64,000 nucleotides of DNA from SG8-4 sp964598225 (GCA_964598225.1 CAZRBG010000020.1:20074-84073), one strand, 5' to 3'. Positions 27,422-37,253 are shown, counted from the first letter of the stretch. Notes: a model not told the origin generated them from the letters alone. Numbers and translations: made by a program.

Positions 27422-27526
27422 ATGGCCGCTGTGTACGTAAGCCCGAAAGAAGTTCTGGTAGTTATCATCATCACTGTTATTGTGGTGCTGGTGGCGGTGC
27501 GCAGCCGAAGGCGTCGAAAACAATGA
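27422..27526 (+). CDS. Possible 34-residue single-span membrane peptide
   Basis: The frame 'MAAVYVSPKEV' then a run of I, V and L, ending '...RSRRRRKQ' and TGA, has one membrane-spanning stretch followed by a strongly basic tail, consistent with a positive-inside anchor. GGAG lies 11-14 bases before the ATG. The rest of this 338-base gap (27213-27550) shows no other gene. Short length makes chance occurrence possible. Confidence 0.35.
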   Translation: MAAVYVSPKEVLVVIIITVIVVLVAVRSRRRRKQ

Positions 27527-27550
27527 GTGCAGTAAAACCGCAGGGAAGCC

Positions 27551-27985
27551 TCAACCGGCGTAATCTTCCCCAACGTGTTTTCTGGCTCTCTGTTGCTTTA
27601 GCAGACTTCGTTTGCGTTTTTCCTCCAGTCTTTTCCGGTTGGCCGCATACGGTCTTTTGGTCTTTTTACGCACCGGTCGGGTCTTAAGTGCCTCCGCCAG
27701 CAATCCCTTAAACCGTTCTACGGCAGCCTCGCGGTTTGCTCTCTGTGTGCGGTGCTTCTGGGAGACGACTCTGAGCACGCCGTTCTTATCCATCCGCGTC
27801 CTGAGCCGGGTCCGTATTCGCCGTCTCTGCGCATCCGACAGGTTCTCACAATTGGCCACATCGAAAAACAGTGTCACCCGAGTATTAACTTTGTTGACGT
27901 TCTGACCTCCCGGCCCGCCGCTGCGAGAGACCTTGAAAACAAGCTGATCTTCTGGAATAGATATGTTGTTCGTTACTTCAATCAT
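27551..27985 (-). CDS. arfB: Ribosome rescue peptidyl-tRNA hydrolase ArfB
   Basis: 144 residues from ATG 27983-27985 with GGAAAG upstream; an in-frame start at 28009 is less likely. The RF-1 catalytic motif is 'SGGPGGQNVNKVNT' with GGQ at residues 26-28, and the C-terminal tail is Lys/Arg-rich ('KRLEEKRKRSLLKQQRAR'), as needed for entry into the mRNA channel of stalled ribosomes. Size matches ArfB/YaeJ and not a full release factor. Confidence 0.9.
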   Translation of the reverse strand: MIEVTNNISIPEDQLVFKVSRSGGPGGQNVNKVNTRVTLFFDVANCENLSDAQRRRIRTRLRTRMDKNGVLRVVSQKHRTQRANREAAVERFKGLLAEALKTRPVRKKTKRPYAANRKRLEEKRKRSLLKQQRARKHVGEDYAG

Positions 27986-28062
27986 TACATTTCTTTCCGG
28001 CTGAAACATCCGTGTTTACCTTTTCGAAACACCAAACGAATAATAAAAATCAAACTTCCGCC

Positions 28063-28105
28063 GTCGCCCTTTGCTCTTTGAGGGCGACCGGTAATCAGTT
28101 ATATT
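28063..28105 (+). promoter_or_regulatory. Hairpin overlapping a possible promoter of the fructan operon
   Basis: GTCGCCCT (28063-28070) and AGGGCGAC (28081-28088) form an 8-bp inverted repeat. The right arm overlaps a possible -35 (TTGAGG, 28078-28083), with TATATT at 28100-28105 after a 16-base spacer. The inverted repeat may be an operator or the end of the preceding region. Confidence 0.35.
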
Positions 28106-28154
28106 ATGTCATTTGTGCACAAAACAAGCAAGGCTGCAACAGGAGAGCGGATAA

Positions 28155-28259
28155 ATGATAAATAAAATGACCCGCCGTGAATTCATGGAAGCAGCACTCG
28201 GTGACGCAGGCATATTTGCAACCCGTTGGCAAGGTTTCAAACGCGCAATATCCGGTTAA
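28155..28259 (+). pseudogene. Truncated twin-arginine leader peptide
   Basis: A 34-residue frame with AGGAGAG before the ATG begins 'MINKMTRREFMEAAL' and stops after '...KRAISG'. TRREFM is a twin-arginine signal motif as found at the start of Tat-exported oxidoreductases in this window (14396, 31977). The hydrophobic core and the mature enzyme are absent, so it is probably the 5' remnant of a deleted gene, or a leader peptide ahead of the transporter. Confidence 0.4.
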
Positions 28260-28278
28260 ACATTTAGGAGCATTGAAA

Positions 28279-29694
28279 GTGTACAAAAAAGTGTTGTTAC
28301 GCAGCGCGATCATTGCGGCTTTGGGAGGTCTGTTGTTCGGATTCGACACGGCGGTCATCTCCGGCGCCGAGAAAACTCTCGAATCGCTGTTCGAAAACCA
28401 ATATGCCTCCGTAGCCGGTTTCTTCGGCCGCCCGGACCAGGTGGCCGAGGAGATGGAAGAGGGCCTGCCTATGCTGCAAAAGGTATCGTTTTGGCATGGG
28501 TCGGTTGTAGTGACTGCGCTGATCGGCACAGTTATCGGGGCACTGCTGTTCGGCAAGCCGGCCGACCGGTATGGCCGGCGCGCCATCCTCAAGCTGCTGG
28601 GCGTGCTGTACTTCACCTCCGCTGTCGGCAGCGCCCTGGCGTGGGGGATGGTCTCCTTCGGACTGTTTCGTTTCATCGGCGGCCTGGCGGTCGGCGGAGC
28701 GTCGGTCATCTCGCCCATGTATATCGCCGAAATCTCACCGGCCCGGGTGCGAGGACGCCTGGTGGCGATCACCCAGTTCAACATCGTGCTGGGAATCCTG
28801 CTGGCGTACCTGTCCAACTGGATCATAAGCACCATCGGTCTCGGTTCTCTGGAATGGCGCTGGATGTTCGGAGTGGAAGCGTTTCCGGCAGCGGCCTTTT
28901 TCGGGCTGCTGTTTCTGACACCTCGCAGCCCGCGCTGGCTGGTGGCCTGCGGCCTGTTGGACGAGTCCAAGATTGTACTGGAACAGGTCGGAACCGACAG
29001 CGGTAACGTGGCCGAGGAAGTGGAAACGATCCGGCAATCCCTGAGCGAACAAGCCGCCAGCCTTCAGGAACCATTTTTCCAGAAAAAGTATATGCGGCCT
29101 ATCTTGCTGGCGGTAGCCATCGCCATGTTCAACCAGTTGTCGGGAATCAACGCCCTTATCTATTACACCAAGCGCATCTTCGAGATGGCAGGAGCCGAAG
29201 GAACCTCGGCGCTGGCCCAGTCGGTAATCATCGGCTTTACCAACCTGGTATTCACCATGGCCGCTCTGTTTGTCATCGATCATTTCGGCCGAAAGAAGCT
29301 GATGCTGGTCGGCTCCATCGGTTATATACTCAGTCTGAGCGTGGTGGCCTGGGGTTTCTACACCGGAGCGGGCGGCATCATCGTCCTGATCGGTTTTGTG
29401 GTCTTCATCGCAGCCCACGCCTTCGGTCAGGGGGCCGTCATCTGGGTGTTCATCAGTGAGATCTTCCCGAACAACGTGCGTGCCCGCGGCCAGGCCCTGG
29501 GTAGTTTTACCCATTGGATCATGGCGGCGCTGATCTCCTTAACCTTTCCGATGTTCGCCGAAGACCTGGGCTGGATGGTCTTTGCCATTTACGGCGTCTT
29601 CATGGTCGGTCAGTTAATCTGGGTCTTGCTGATAATGCCGGAAACAAAGGGAATTCCCTTGGAAAAGATGCAGAAAAAACTCAAAATCAAATAA
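28279..29694 (+). CDS. MFS sugar porter
   Basis: 471 residues from GTG 28279, which has AGGAG at proper spacing; the longer frame from 28177 overlaps the Tat-leader remnant and is not protein-like at its N-terminus. Twelve membrane segments are predicted by eye. Sugar-porter signatures are present: 'GGLLFGFDTAVISGAEK' (TM1), 'PADRYGRRA', 'QFNIVLGILLAYLSNW', 'NQLSGINALIYYT' (TM7) and 'PETKGIPLEKM' at the end. First gene of the plus-strand fructan-type operon, so fructose or a fructan fragment is a likely substrate. Confidence 0.9.
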   Translation: MYKKVLLRSAIIAALGGLLFGFDTAVISGAEKTLESLFENQYASVAGFFGRPDQVAEEMEEGLPMLQKVSFWHGSVVVTALIGTVIGALLFGKPADRYGRRAILKLLGVLYFTSAVGSALAWGMVSFGLFRFIGGLAVGGASVISPMYIAEISPARVRGRLVAITQFNIVLGILLAYLSNWIISTIGLGSLEWRWMFGVEAFPAAAFFGLLFLTPRSPRWLVACGLLDESKIVLEQVGTDSGNVAEEVETIRQSLSEQAASLQEPFFQKKYMRPILLAVAIAMFNQLSGINALIYYTKRIFEMAGAEGTSALAQSVIIGFTNLVFTMAALFVIDHFGRKKLMLVGSIGYILSLSVVAWGFYTGAGGIIVLIGFVVFIAAHAFGQGAVIWVFISEIFPNNVRARGQALGSFTHWIMAALISLTFPMFAEDLGWMVFAIYGVFMVGQLIWVLLIMPETKGIPLEKMQKKLKIK

Positions 29695-29747
29695 CGATTG
29701 AATAAACGAATACAAGCGTCAATTATGACAGAAGGGAAAGCTTAAAG

Positions 29748-31907
29748 ATGCTACGAGAATCAATTCGTCAAACTTGCCACGTCTTGTTCTGTGTATTGCT
29801 AATGACCTGTGCCGGAAACGTTCGCGCCCGGGATATCGTGATTGCGGATTTCGAGGGCGATGATTACGGAAACTGGCAGGCCAGCGGGACGGCGTTCGGG
29901 CCCGGGCCGGCTCAGGGGACGCTACCCGGTCAGATGAAAGTAAGCGGCTACGAGGGCAAGGGCCTGGTGAACTCCTTTTATGGAAAGGACGGCTCAACGG
30001 GTACTCTGACCTCGCCTGAGTTCAAGATTCGGCGTGATTATATCAACTTCCTCGTCGGAGGGGGCAAATACCCGGACAAGACCTGCATCAATCTCATTGT
30101 AGACGGCGAGGTGGTCCGAACCGCTACCGGCCCCAACGACAAGCCGGGGGGATCTGAAATGCTTGACTGGTACTACTGGGACGTTCGCGAACTTCGCGGT
30201 GAGCCGGCTCGCATTCAGATCGTCGATAGACGCGCCGGCGGCTGGGGCCATATCAACGTCGACCATATCTACCAGAGCAACGAAAAGGTCGTGCTCAATA
30301 AGAGCCGCACTTTGAAGATCGAAGAGCCATATCTGAACTTCCCGGTCAAGAACGGCGCGCCCCAGCGACTGGTTCATTTCCTGATAGACGGTGAGTTGCT
30401 TCGCGAGTTCAAGATCGAGCTGGCCGGCGAAGAGCCCGATTTCTGGGTCTATCTCGATATCTCGCAGTTCGAAGGCGAAACGGCCGAATCGCGCGTAGAC
30501 CGGGCGCCGCGTACGGGCGGCGGATTCGACAGAGCATTCCAGGACGACACCTTTCCGGGTGAAGATAATCTCTATCAGGAAAAGCTCCGGCCGCAATTCC
30601 ACATGACTTCCAAACGCGGCTGGAACAATGACACCAACGGTATGATGTATTACGACGGCGAATACCATCTCTTCTGGCAGCATAATCCTTTCGGCTGGCG
30701 CTGGGGCAACATGACCTGGGGCCATGCCGTCAGCACGGATTTGGTACATTGGACCGAACTCGGAGATGCGATTCATCCCGATGAAATGGGCACGATCTTT
30801 TCCGGCTCCGGCACAGTGGATGAACGCAACACCGCCGGATTCCAGACAGGCGACGAGAAAGTGCTTATCTGCGCATACACCTCCGCCGGAGGAACCAATC
30901 CCTGGTCGAAGGGCGAACCGTTCACCCAGTCCCTCGCCTACAGCAACGACCGGGGACGAACGTGGACGAAATACGCAGAGAATCCGGTGGTCGATCATAT
31001 CAAGGGCAGAAATCGCGATCCGAAAGTGATTTGGTACGAGCCAGCCGGACATTGGGTGATGGTTCTGTATCTCGGCGACCGGGAAATGGGATTTTTTACT
31101 TCCTCGGATTTGAAGGACTGGAAGTACCAGAGCAAGCTCAAGTGCTTTCACGAATGCCCTGAACTGTTTGAGCTACCCATCAACGGCGACCCCGACAACA
31201 CCCGCTGGGTCCTATACGGCGGCTCCGGTGATTACCTGCTGGGAAGCTTCGACGGCAAGAGATTCCGTCCCAACGGCGATGCCGTCAAGTATCATTACGG
31301 CAATTGCTTCTATGCCTCGCAGACCTTCAACAACATTCCAGAATCGGATGGACGCCGCATACAGATGGCCTGGGGCCGGGTGGCGATGGAAGGCATGCCG
31401 TTCAATCAGATGATACTTTTCCCCGTTACGCTCACACTGCGGACCGCCGATGAAGGTCTGCGCATGTTTGCCGAACCGGTTCGCGAAATCGAGAAATTAC
31501 ACGAGAGAACGAGGCGATGGCGAAACCAAACGGTGAAGCCGGGCGAAAATCCGCTGGAATCGATTCGCGGCGAACTGTTCCATATCAAGGCCGGGCTCGA
31601 CGTCTCGGTGGTGCAACGCTGTGGCCTGAACATCCGAGACATCCCGCTTACCTACGACGTCGGCAAGCAGGAAATCTTCTGTCACGGAAAAACCGCTCCA
31701 TTAAAGTCGCAGGACGGCGTCATTACCCTTGAGGTCCTGGTAGATCGCACCTCCATCGAAATCTTCGCAAACAACGGCCGGATCTACATGCCGATCGGCT
31801 TGCATCTGGTTGACAAGCCTATGACTTTGGGGCTGTTTACCGAAGAAGGAAACCTTGGTCTGAAAGACCTGCAAGTACATACCCTGAAATCCATCTGGCA
31901 GCGATAA
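29748..31907 (+). CDS. Secreted GH32 fructan hydrolase
   Basis: 719 residues, GAAGGGAAAG before ATG 29748, signal peptide about 1-27. An N-terminal beta-sandwich of about 250 residues precedes the GH32 five-blade propeller. The three catalytic motifs are present: 'WNNDTNG' (nucleophile D295; the usual Pro of NDPNG is Thr here), 'RNRDPKV' (D424) and 'HECPELF' (acid/base E469). The C-terminal beta-sandwich ('LEVLVDRTSIEIFANNG') completes the family layout. It should cleave beta-fructosides such as levan or inulin outside the cytoplasm, supplying the porter upstream. Confidence 0.92.
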   Translation: MLRESIRQTCHVLFCVLLMTCAGNVRARDIVIADFEGDDYGNWQASGTAFGPGPAQGTLPGQMKVSGYEGKGLVNSFYGKDGSTGTLTSPEFKIRRDYINFLVGGGKYPDKTCINLIVDGEVVRTATGPNDKPGGSEMLDWYYWDVRELRGEPARIQIVDRRAGGWGHINVDHIYQSNEKVVLNKSRTLKIEEPYLNFPVKNGAPQRLVHFLIDGELLREFKIELAGEEPDFWVYLDISQFEGETAESRVDRAPRTGGGFDRAFQDDTFPGEDNLYQEKLRPQFHMTSKRGWNNDTNGMMYYDGEYHLFWQHNPFGWRWGNMTWGHAVSTDLVHWTELGDAIHPDEMGTIFSGSGTVDERNTAGFQTGDEKVLICAYTSAGGTNPWSKGEPFTQSLAYSNDRGRTWTKYAENPVVDHIKGRNRDPKVIWYEPAGHWVMVLYLGDREMGFFTSSDLKDWKYQSKLKCFHECPELFELPINGDPDNTRWVLYGGSGDYLLGSFDGKRFRPNGDAVKYHYGNCFYASQTFNNIPESDGRRIQMAWGRVAMEGMPFNQMILFPVTLTLRTADEGLRMFAEPVREIEKLHERTRRWRNQTVKPGENPLESIRGELFHIKAGLDVSVVQRCGLNIRDIPLTYDVGKQEIFCHGKTAPLKSQDGVITLEVLVDRTSIEIFANNGRIYMPIGLHLVDKPMTLGLFTEEGNLGLKDLQVHTLKSIWQR

Positions 31908-31976
31908 ATGATTATATAATCAGGCGCAATGTATGAGACAGAAACCTCTATCCGTCATTAAAGAAAGTGGTATTTT

Positions 31977-33317
31977 ATGAGACAAAGAAATCGAAATATA
32001 TCCGAACATGATACTCCGCTCATTTCGCGACGCGATTTCGTCAAGAGATCATTGATTGCGGGAAGTGCATTTGTAGCTCCTTGCTTTATACCGGCAAAAG
32101 CGCTCGGGCGATCCGGCGCTGTGGCCCCGAGCGAGCGAATCGTTCTGGGAGGCGTAGGTCACGGCCCTCGAGGTCGATATGATCTCAGCGTAATGCTGCC
32201 TGAAAAGGATGTCCAGTTTGTGGCAGTATGTGACGTTCAAAGAACTCGCCGTACGCAGGCAAAAGAGATTGTAGACAACCATTATGGAAATCGAGATTGT
32301 GCAGTATATCGTGATATGTTCCAGGTCTTCAGCCGGCCGGACATCGACGCGGTATTGATAGCGACCGGGGACCGCTGGCATGCTTTGGCTTCGATTCTGG
32401 CGATGAAAGCGGGCAAAGATGTCTACAGCGAAAAGCCGTGCGGGATGACAATCCGCGAGGTTCAGGCCCTGGCGGAAGCGGCCGACCGCTACGGACGTGT
32501 ATTCCAGGCGGGCACACAACGGCGAAGTCAGGAAAACTTCCAATACGCCGTCTATTTGGCTCAGAGCGGAGCGTTGGGCAAGCTTCATACGCTGCACGCT
32601 TCGGTATACGTTCCCCGACGAACCTATGACTGGCTCCCCGCGGAACCGGAGCCTCCCAAAGAAGAGTGCGACTGGGACAGATGGCTCGGCCCAAGCCCAT
32701 GGCGGCCATATAACAAGAAATACGTCCAAGGAAGGTGGCGAGGGCACTATGACTTCGAAGGGGCGGCAAACTTTCTGGATTGGGGTGCTCACACGTTGGA
32801 TTTGTGCCAGTGGGCGAATCAGGCGGACCACACGATGCCCGTCGAGTACGAAGCGAACGAAAATGGAATCATTGGCCGCTATGAAAACGGCGTCAAATTA
32901 GTCTGCGACTTCCTGCCCGATCCGTTTGGAGAGCGATCTCCGCAATATCGAACCTCGACTGGCACCTGTCCGGTTCGTTTCATCGGAGACGAAGGCTGGG
33001 TCGAGACCGGCGATAACGGAGAGATTGTGCTTTCAGAAAGCCTGGCGAAGACCCGGCAGAAATTGTTCAAGAAACCCGGAACCAGCGCGGCGGGCCACGG
33101 CCGGAACTTCTTCGATTGTGTCAAAACTCGGGCATTGCCCGTCTGCAATCAGAATATAATGCGCCGGTCTCACATCGCCTGCTTTGCGGCTGAGCTTTCC
33201 TGGGAACTGGATCGGAAAATTAACTTCGATCCCACTAAAGAACGGTTCGTGGACGATCCGCAAGCCAATCGCAGGATCAGTCGAGCGAAGCGAGAACCCT
33301 GGTCTTTAAATGTCTAA
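31977..33317 (+). CDS. Tat-exported Gfo/Idh/MocA-family oxidoreductase
   Basis: 446 residues. Twin-arginine signal 'ISRRDFVKRSLIAGSAFVA' (about 17-36), then a Rossmann domain and 'YSEKPCGMTIREVQALAEAA', the EKP motif of this NAD(P)-dependent sugar dehydrogenase family. C-terminal half with 'NFLDWGAHTLDLCQW'. It would oxidise a sugar or polyol, typically at C3. It follows GH32 by 69 bases. The ribosome site is weak. Confidence 0.88.
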   Translation: MRQRNRNISEHDTPLISRRDFVKRSLIAGSAFVAPCFIPAKALGRSGAVAPSERIVLGGVGHGPRGRYDLSVMLPEKDVQFVAVCDVQRTRRTQAKEIVDNHYGNRDCAVYRDMFQVFSRPDIDAVLIATGDRWHALASILAMKAGKDVYSEKPCGMTIREVQALAEAADRYGRVFQAGTQRRSQENFQYAVYLAQSGALGKLHTLHASVYVPRRTYDWLPAEPEPPKEECDWDRWLGPSPWRPYNKKYVQGRWRGHYDFEGAANFLDWGAHTLDLCQWANQADHTMPVEYEANENGIIGRYENGVKLVCDFLPDPFGERSPQYRTSTGTCPVRFIGDEGWVETGDNGEIVLSESLAKTRQKLFKKPGTSAAGHGRNFFDCVKTRALPVCNQNIMRRSHIACFAAELSWELDRKINFDPTKERFVDDPQANRRISRAKREPWSLNV

Positions 33318-33349
33318 CACCGGTTTTAACAAAATTGGAAAGAAGAAAA

Positions 33350-35323
33350 ATGACTATACGAACATTGTTTATACAAGGGATAACCGGCTTGTTTGTGATT
33401 ACGGCACCGATTACACTGGCCGGATCCGCCCGGAAAACACAGGAGTTGATCGGTATCCTGAAGTCCGACAGCTCCACATCCGACAAGGCCCGCGCTTGTC
33501 AACGATTAGGCGAGTTCGGCACTGCCGAGGCCGTACCGGCGCTTGCCTCGCTTCTCGATGACGAGATCCTCAGTGCTTATGCGCGAGCCGGCCTGGAGAG
33601 GATTCCCGGTCCTGAGGCTTCGGCCGCTCTGCGTGATGCCCTGGATCGAACTAAGGGCGAGCTTCTGGTCGGAGTTATTAATTCCCTTGCCGCTCTTCGT
33701 GACGAAAAAGCGGCGCCGGCTTTAACCGCACTGACCCGAAATTCCGATCCCAAGATCGTCAAAGCGTCACTGCTTGCATTGGGACGGATTTCGAACCAAC
33801 AATCAATTCCGGTAGTCAGGCAGGCACTAACATCCGGTCCTGAAAGGTATCGTTCGGATGCGGCGGCGGCTTGTCTTTTGGCTGCGCAACATCAACTTAA
33901 CCAGGGAAAAGCAAATGTTGCACGGACGCTCTTTGACGCCGTCAGAAAAGCCCGTGTCCCGGCATCATATCGTATCGGCGCGACGCGAGGTGCTATCCTG
34001 GCGCGAAAATCGGAACGGGCTCCTTTCCTCATTCGGCAATTGAGGTCGGATGACCCTGCGATCCGCGATGTGGCGCTCTTGACTATCCGTGAGATTCCCG
34101 ACAATGAACTTGCCGCCGCACTCAATACCGAACTGGAACGTGCACAAAAAGACCTTCAAATCAAACTGTTGGTTGCACTGAAGGATTGTCACAACGCACA
34201 ATCGCTTGAGATCATCAAGAAGAAGATTCAATCCAACGATGCGGATGTTCGCCTGACGGCATTGGGAGTATTAGCGGCGATTGGCGATTCCGATGATGCT
34301 TCTACGTTTGTTGACGTGGTAAGGGACAACCCCAGCCCTGAGGAGCTGTCGATTGCAATCGGGAGCCTGGAGCAAATGCAAGGCGCCGGAGTCGATGAAC
34401 CGATTCTGAAAGCCTTACAATCATCTGAAGATTCGAAAACACGTGTTCGATTGATCGAACTGCTAAGCAGACGAAACGCCGCAAGCGCGAACGACGAATT
34501 GCTTCGACAGGCCGGCAGTGCGGATCCTGAAGTCAGAATTGCGGCTTTCCAGGCATTGAAATCTCTGGCCGGTTTTGAAGAGTTGCCGCGTTTGATTGCA
34601 CTGACCGGGAAATGCGGCGATGACTCGGTTAGAGAAGCGGCGGCAGAAGCGGTTTTGGGCGCGTGTAAAAACAGCGGGCGCATCGACAAGGCGGGGGCAT
34701 TGGTTCTTGAACAATTGAAAACCTCCACGGCCGCCACAGATAGAGAGTCCTGGATTAAAGTATTAGCGTTGCTGGGACACGCCGAAGCTCTGCCTGCCAT
34801 CACGTCCCTGCTTAATGAAGCCGATCGAAAACTCGTGCAAAGCACAATATCTCACCTGAGCCAATGGCCGGGTCCGGCACCGATCGAGGCCTTATTCAGC
34901 ATGGCGGAGGAGAACCCTGATTCGAGCCTGAGAAGACACGCACTTGTGGCCGTCCTGAAGTTGGCCACTAATGCGGCTGATCGGGATCTGGCAACGGATG
35001 AAAAACTCATTACGTGGTTTAAGAGAGCAAACAAAGCCGTTCAGTCCGTTCAGGAGAAACGTTTGTTACTCTCGGGTTTGGGACGCGTCAAGCATATAGA
35101 GAGTGTTCGGCTATCGGCGTCCTATCTCGACGATGTCGATGTGAAAACAGAAGCCGTCTACGCAATAGTAAATGCAGCCGACCCTTTAGTGAAAGGGCCG
35201 GATTACAAAGCTCTCAGAGCAGTACTGAACCGGATTTCCGGCGTTAACGACCAACGTTTGCGCAGGCGAATCGCAACTCTCAAACGCGAAATTAAATCTA
35301 CAGAGACCAGACTCAACAAATAA
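33350..35323 (+). CDS. Secreted HEAT-repeat protein
   Basis: 657 residues from ATG 33350 with GGAAAGAAG upstream. Signal peptide about 1-22, then HEAT/PBS-lyase-type helical repeats along the whole length ('AVPALASLLDDE', 'AAPALTALTRNSDPKIVKASLLALGRI', 'DADVRLTALGVLAAIGD', 'DPEVRIAAFQALKSLAG'). Such proteins serve as binding scaffolds; planctomycetes often combine them with sugar enzymes. No catalytic residues. Confidence 0.85.
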   Translation: MTIRTLFIQGITGLFVITAPITLAGSARKTQELIGILKSDSSTSDKARACQRLGEFGTAEAVPALASLLDDEILSAYARAGLERIPGPEASAALRDALDRTKGELLVGVINSLAALRDEKAAPALTALTRNSDPKIVKASLLALGRISNQQSIPVVRQALTSGPERYRSDAAAACLLAAQHQLNQGKANVARTLFDAVRKARVPASYRIGATRGAILARKSERAPFLIRQLRSDDPAIRDVALLTIREIPDNELAAALNTELERAQKDLQIKLLVALKDCHNAQSLEIIKKKIQSNDADVRLTALGVLAAIGDSDDASTFVDVVRDNPSPEELSIAIGSLEQMQGAGVDEPILKALQSSEDSKTRVRLIELLSRRNAASANDELLRQAGSADPEVRIAAFQALKSLAGFEELPRLIALTGKCGDDSVREAAAEAVLGACKNSGRIDKAGALVLEQLKTSTAATDRESWIKVLALLGHAEALPAITSLLNEADRKLVQSTISHLSQWPGPAPIEALFSMAEENPDSSLRRHALVAVLKLATNAADRDLATDEKLITWFKRANKAVQSVQEKRLLLSGLGRVKHIESVRLSASYLDDVDVKTEAVYAIVNAADPLVKGPDYKALRAVLNRISGVNDQRLRRRIATLKREIKSTETRLNK

Positions 35324-35402
35324 TGAGAACTCAGTTATAGATCGACTCTCGAATCTAAAGAACGGAACGACACAGGACATGTAAAACTTAAGGAGTTCAA
35401 AA

Positions 35403-37253
35403 ATGCTTGCTAAAAGGAATACCGCACGGATATCATCCATAATTTGCATACTCTTCTTATTTTCAGGAGCCATAGAAGCCAAGGAATATCATGTCTCGGC
35501 TGGAGGTCGGGACACGAACAGCGGAAAAGCAGAAGCACCTTTCAGGACGATTTCGAAGGCGGTCGAGGTCGCCCGACCGGGCGATATCATAACTGTACAT
35601 CAGGGAACCTACCGTGAAAGGATCAACCCGCAAACGGGCGGAAAGTCCGACCGGCACCGAATCGTCTATAGAGCCGCGCCCGGTGAAAAGGTCGTCATCA
35701 AAGGCTCCGAAGTCATCGATAGCTGGGAAAAAGTCGGCAACGATACGTGGAAAGTCGTCATTCCCAACAGCTTCTTCGGAGATTTCAATCCGTACAGCAA
35801 CCTGATCCAGGGCGACTGGTTCAATCCCAAAGGGCGGGATCATCATACAGGCGCGGTCTATCTTAACGGCCACTGGCTCACCGAAGCAGTAAACTTGGAA
35901 AATGTGCTCAAGCCCGCAACCGACACCCCGTTGTGGTTCGGACAGGTTGACAATGGCAAAACAACGATCTGGGCACAGTTCAAAGATGTCAACCCAAACC
36001 AGAGCAAAGTAGAAATCAACGTTCGTCAGAGTTTATTCTATCCTGATAAGCCAGGCGTCAACTACATCACGGTTAGGGGCTTTACGATGATGCACGCGGC
36101 AACACCCTGGGCGCCGCCCACGGCCGAGCAAATAGGTTTGATCGGCACTCACTGGAGCAAGGGGTGGATTATCGAGAATAACGACATCAGTTATTCGACG
36201 TGTGTGGGAGTAACTCTGGGCAAGTACGGCGACCGGTGGGACAACACCTCGCAGAATACCGCCGAAGGCTACGTCAAAACCATTGAGCGCGCCCTCGAAA
36301 ATGGCTGGTCGAAAGAGAATATCGGCCACCATATAGTGCGGAATAATCGCATTTCCCATTGCGAGCAGGCAGGCCTGGTCGGCAGCATGGGTGCTGTGTT
36401 CAGCGCTATCACGGGCAACGTCATACACGACATTCACGTTCGGCAGTTATTTACCGGTGCCGAGATGGCCGGCATAAAGATTCACGGCGCGATCGACACC
36501 CTTATCAGCCATAACCATATTTATCGCACGTGCAGGGGCATCTGGCTGGACTGGATGACTCAGGGCACACGCGTTACAAAAAATCTCCTGCACGACAATA
36601 ATACCCGGGAGGACCTTTTCGTCGAGGTCAACCACGGGCCGTTCATGGTGGACAACAATATTTTCCTTTCGCCAAGATCCCTCTCTGACTGGTCGGAAGG
36701 CGGCGCTTATGTCCACAATTTGTTTGCCGGCCGCATCGTACCCCGGCCTGAGTTGAGACGGGAAACTCCTTACCAGAAGCCTCACAGCACGGAAGTCGCA
36801 GGGCTGCGGAATACCAAAGGCGGCGATAATCGTTTTTATAACAACATTTTCGTCGCCCATAACGGCCTGGCTGCATACGACAAAGCGACGTATCCAATGC
36901 ACATGGGCGGCAATGTTTTTCTCAACGGCGCAAAGTCGGGCAAACATAAACAAAATCCGCTTGTGATCGAAGACTTCGATCCTTCCGTTAACCTGATTGA
37001 AAAGAACGATGGTTTCTACCTCCACATTACGCTGGACAAGGAATGGTCAAAAAAACAATCGCACGAGCTCGTAACGACCGAACTACTGGGGCGGGCAAAA
37101 ATCCCCGATCTACCATACGAAAAACCGGACGCTTCTTCATACCGCATTAACGAGGACTATTTCGGCAATCAGAGAAATACGGGCAATCCCTTTCCCGGCC
37201 CCTTCGAGCCTGACGAGGGTGGAAAATTGGTGTTAAAGGTCTGGCCGCAATAA
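35403..37253 (+). CDS. Secreted right-handed beta-helix protein (DUF1565-like)
   Basis: 616 residues, AAGGAG before ATG 35403, signal peptide 1-26. It opens with 'KEYHVSAGGRDTNSGKAEAPFRTISKAVEVARPGDIITV', the standard start of DUF1565/pectin-lyase-fold proteins (written here as the family phrase, split by no gap). Coil repeats run to about residue 500. Candidate functions in a fructan operon are a glycan lyase, transferase or hydrolase, but no catalytic residues are assigned. It sits 79 bases after the HEAT gene. Confidence 0.8.
   Translation: MLAKRNTARISSIICILFLFSGAIEAKEYHVSAGGRDTNSGKAEAPFRTISKAVEVARPGDIITVHQGTYRERINPQTGGKSDRHRIVYRAAPGEKVVIKGSEVIDSWEKVGNDTWKVVIPNSFFGDFNPYSNLIQGDWFNPKGRDHHTGAVYLNGHWLTEAVNLENVLKPATDTPLWFGQVDNGKTTIWAQFKDVNPNQSKVEINVRQSLFYPDKPGVNYITVRGFTMMHAATPWAPPTAEQIGLIGTHWSKGWIIENNDISYSTCVGVTLGKYGDRWDNTSQNTAEGYVKTIERALENGWSKENIGHHIVRNNRISHCEQAGLVGSMGAVFSAITGNVIHDIHVRQLFTGAEMAGIKIHGAIDTLISHNHIYRTCRGIWLDWMTQGTRVTKNLLHDNNTREDLFVEVNHGPFMVDNNIFLSPRSLSDWSEGGAYVHNLFAGRIVPRPELRRETPYQKPHSTEVAGLRNTKGGDNRFYNNIFVAHNGLAAYDKATYPMHMGGNVFLNGAKSGKHKQNPLVIEDFDPSVNLIEKNDGFYLHITLDKEWSKKQSHELVTTELLGRAKIPDLPYEKPDASSYRINEDYFGNQRNTGNPFPGPFEPDEGGKLVLKVWPQ

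Noticed and set aside
28104..28970. 288-codon minus-strand frame opposite the sugar porter
   Set aside because: Composition is that of an antisense shadow, and the porter frame has complete family signatures.
31909..31922. TGATTATATAATCA palindrome as an operator
   Set aside because: A perfect 14-bp palindrome but isolated within an operon and AT-rich, so chance is likely.
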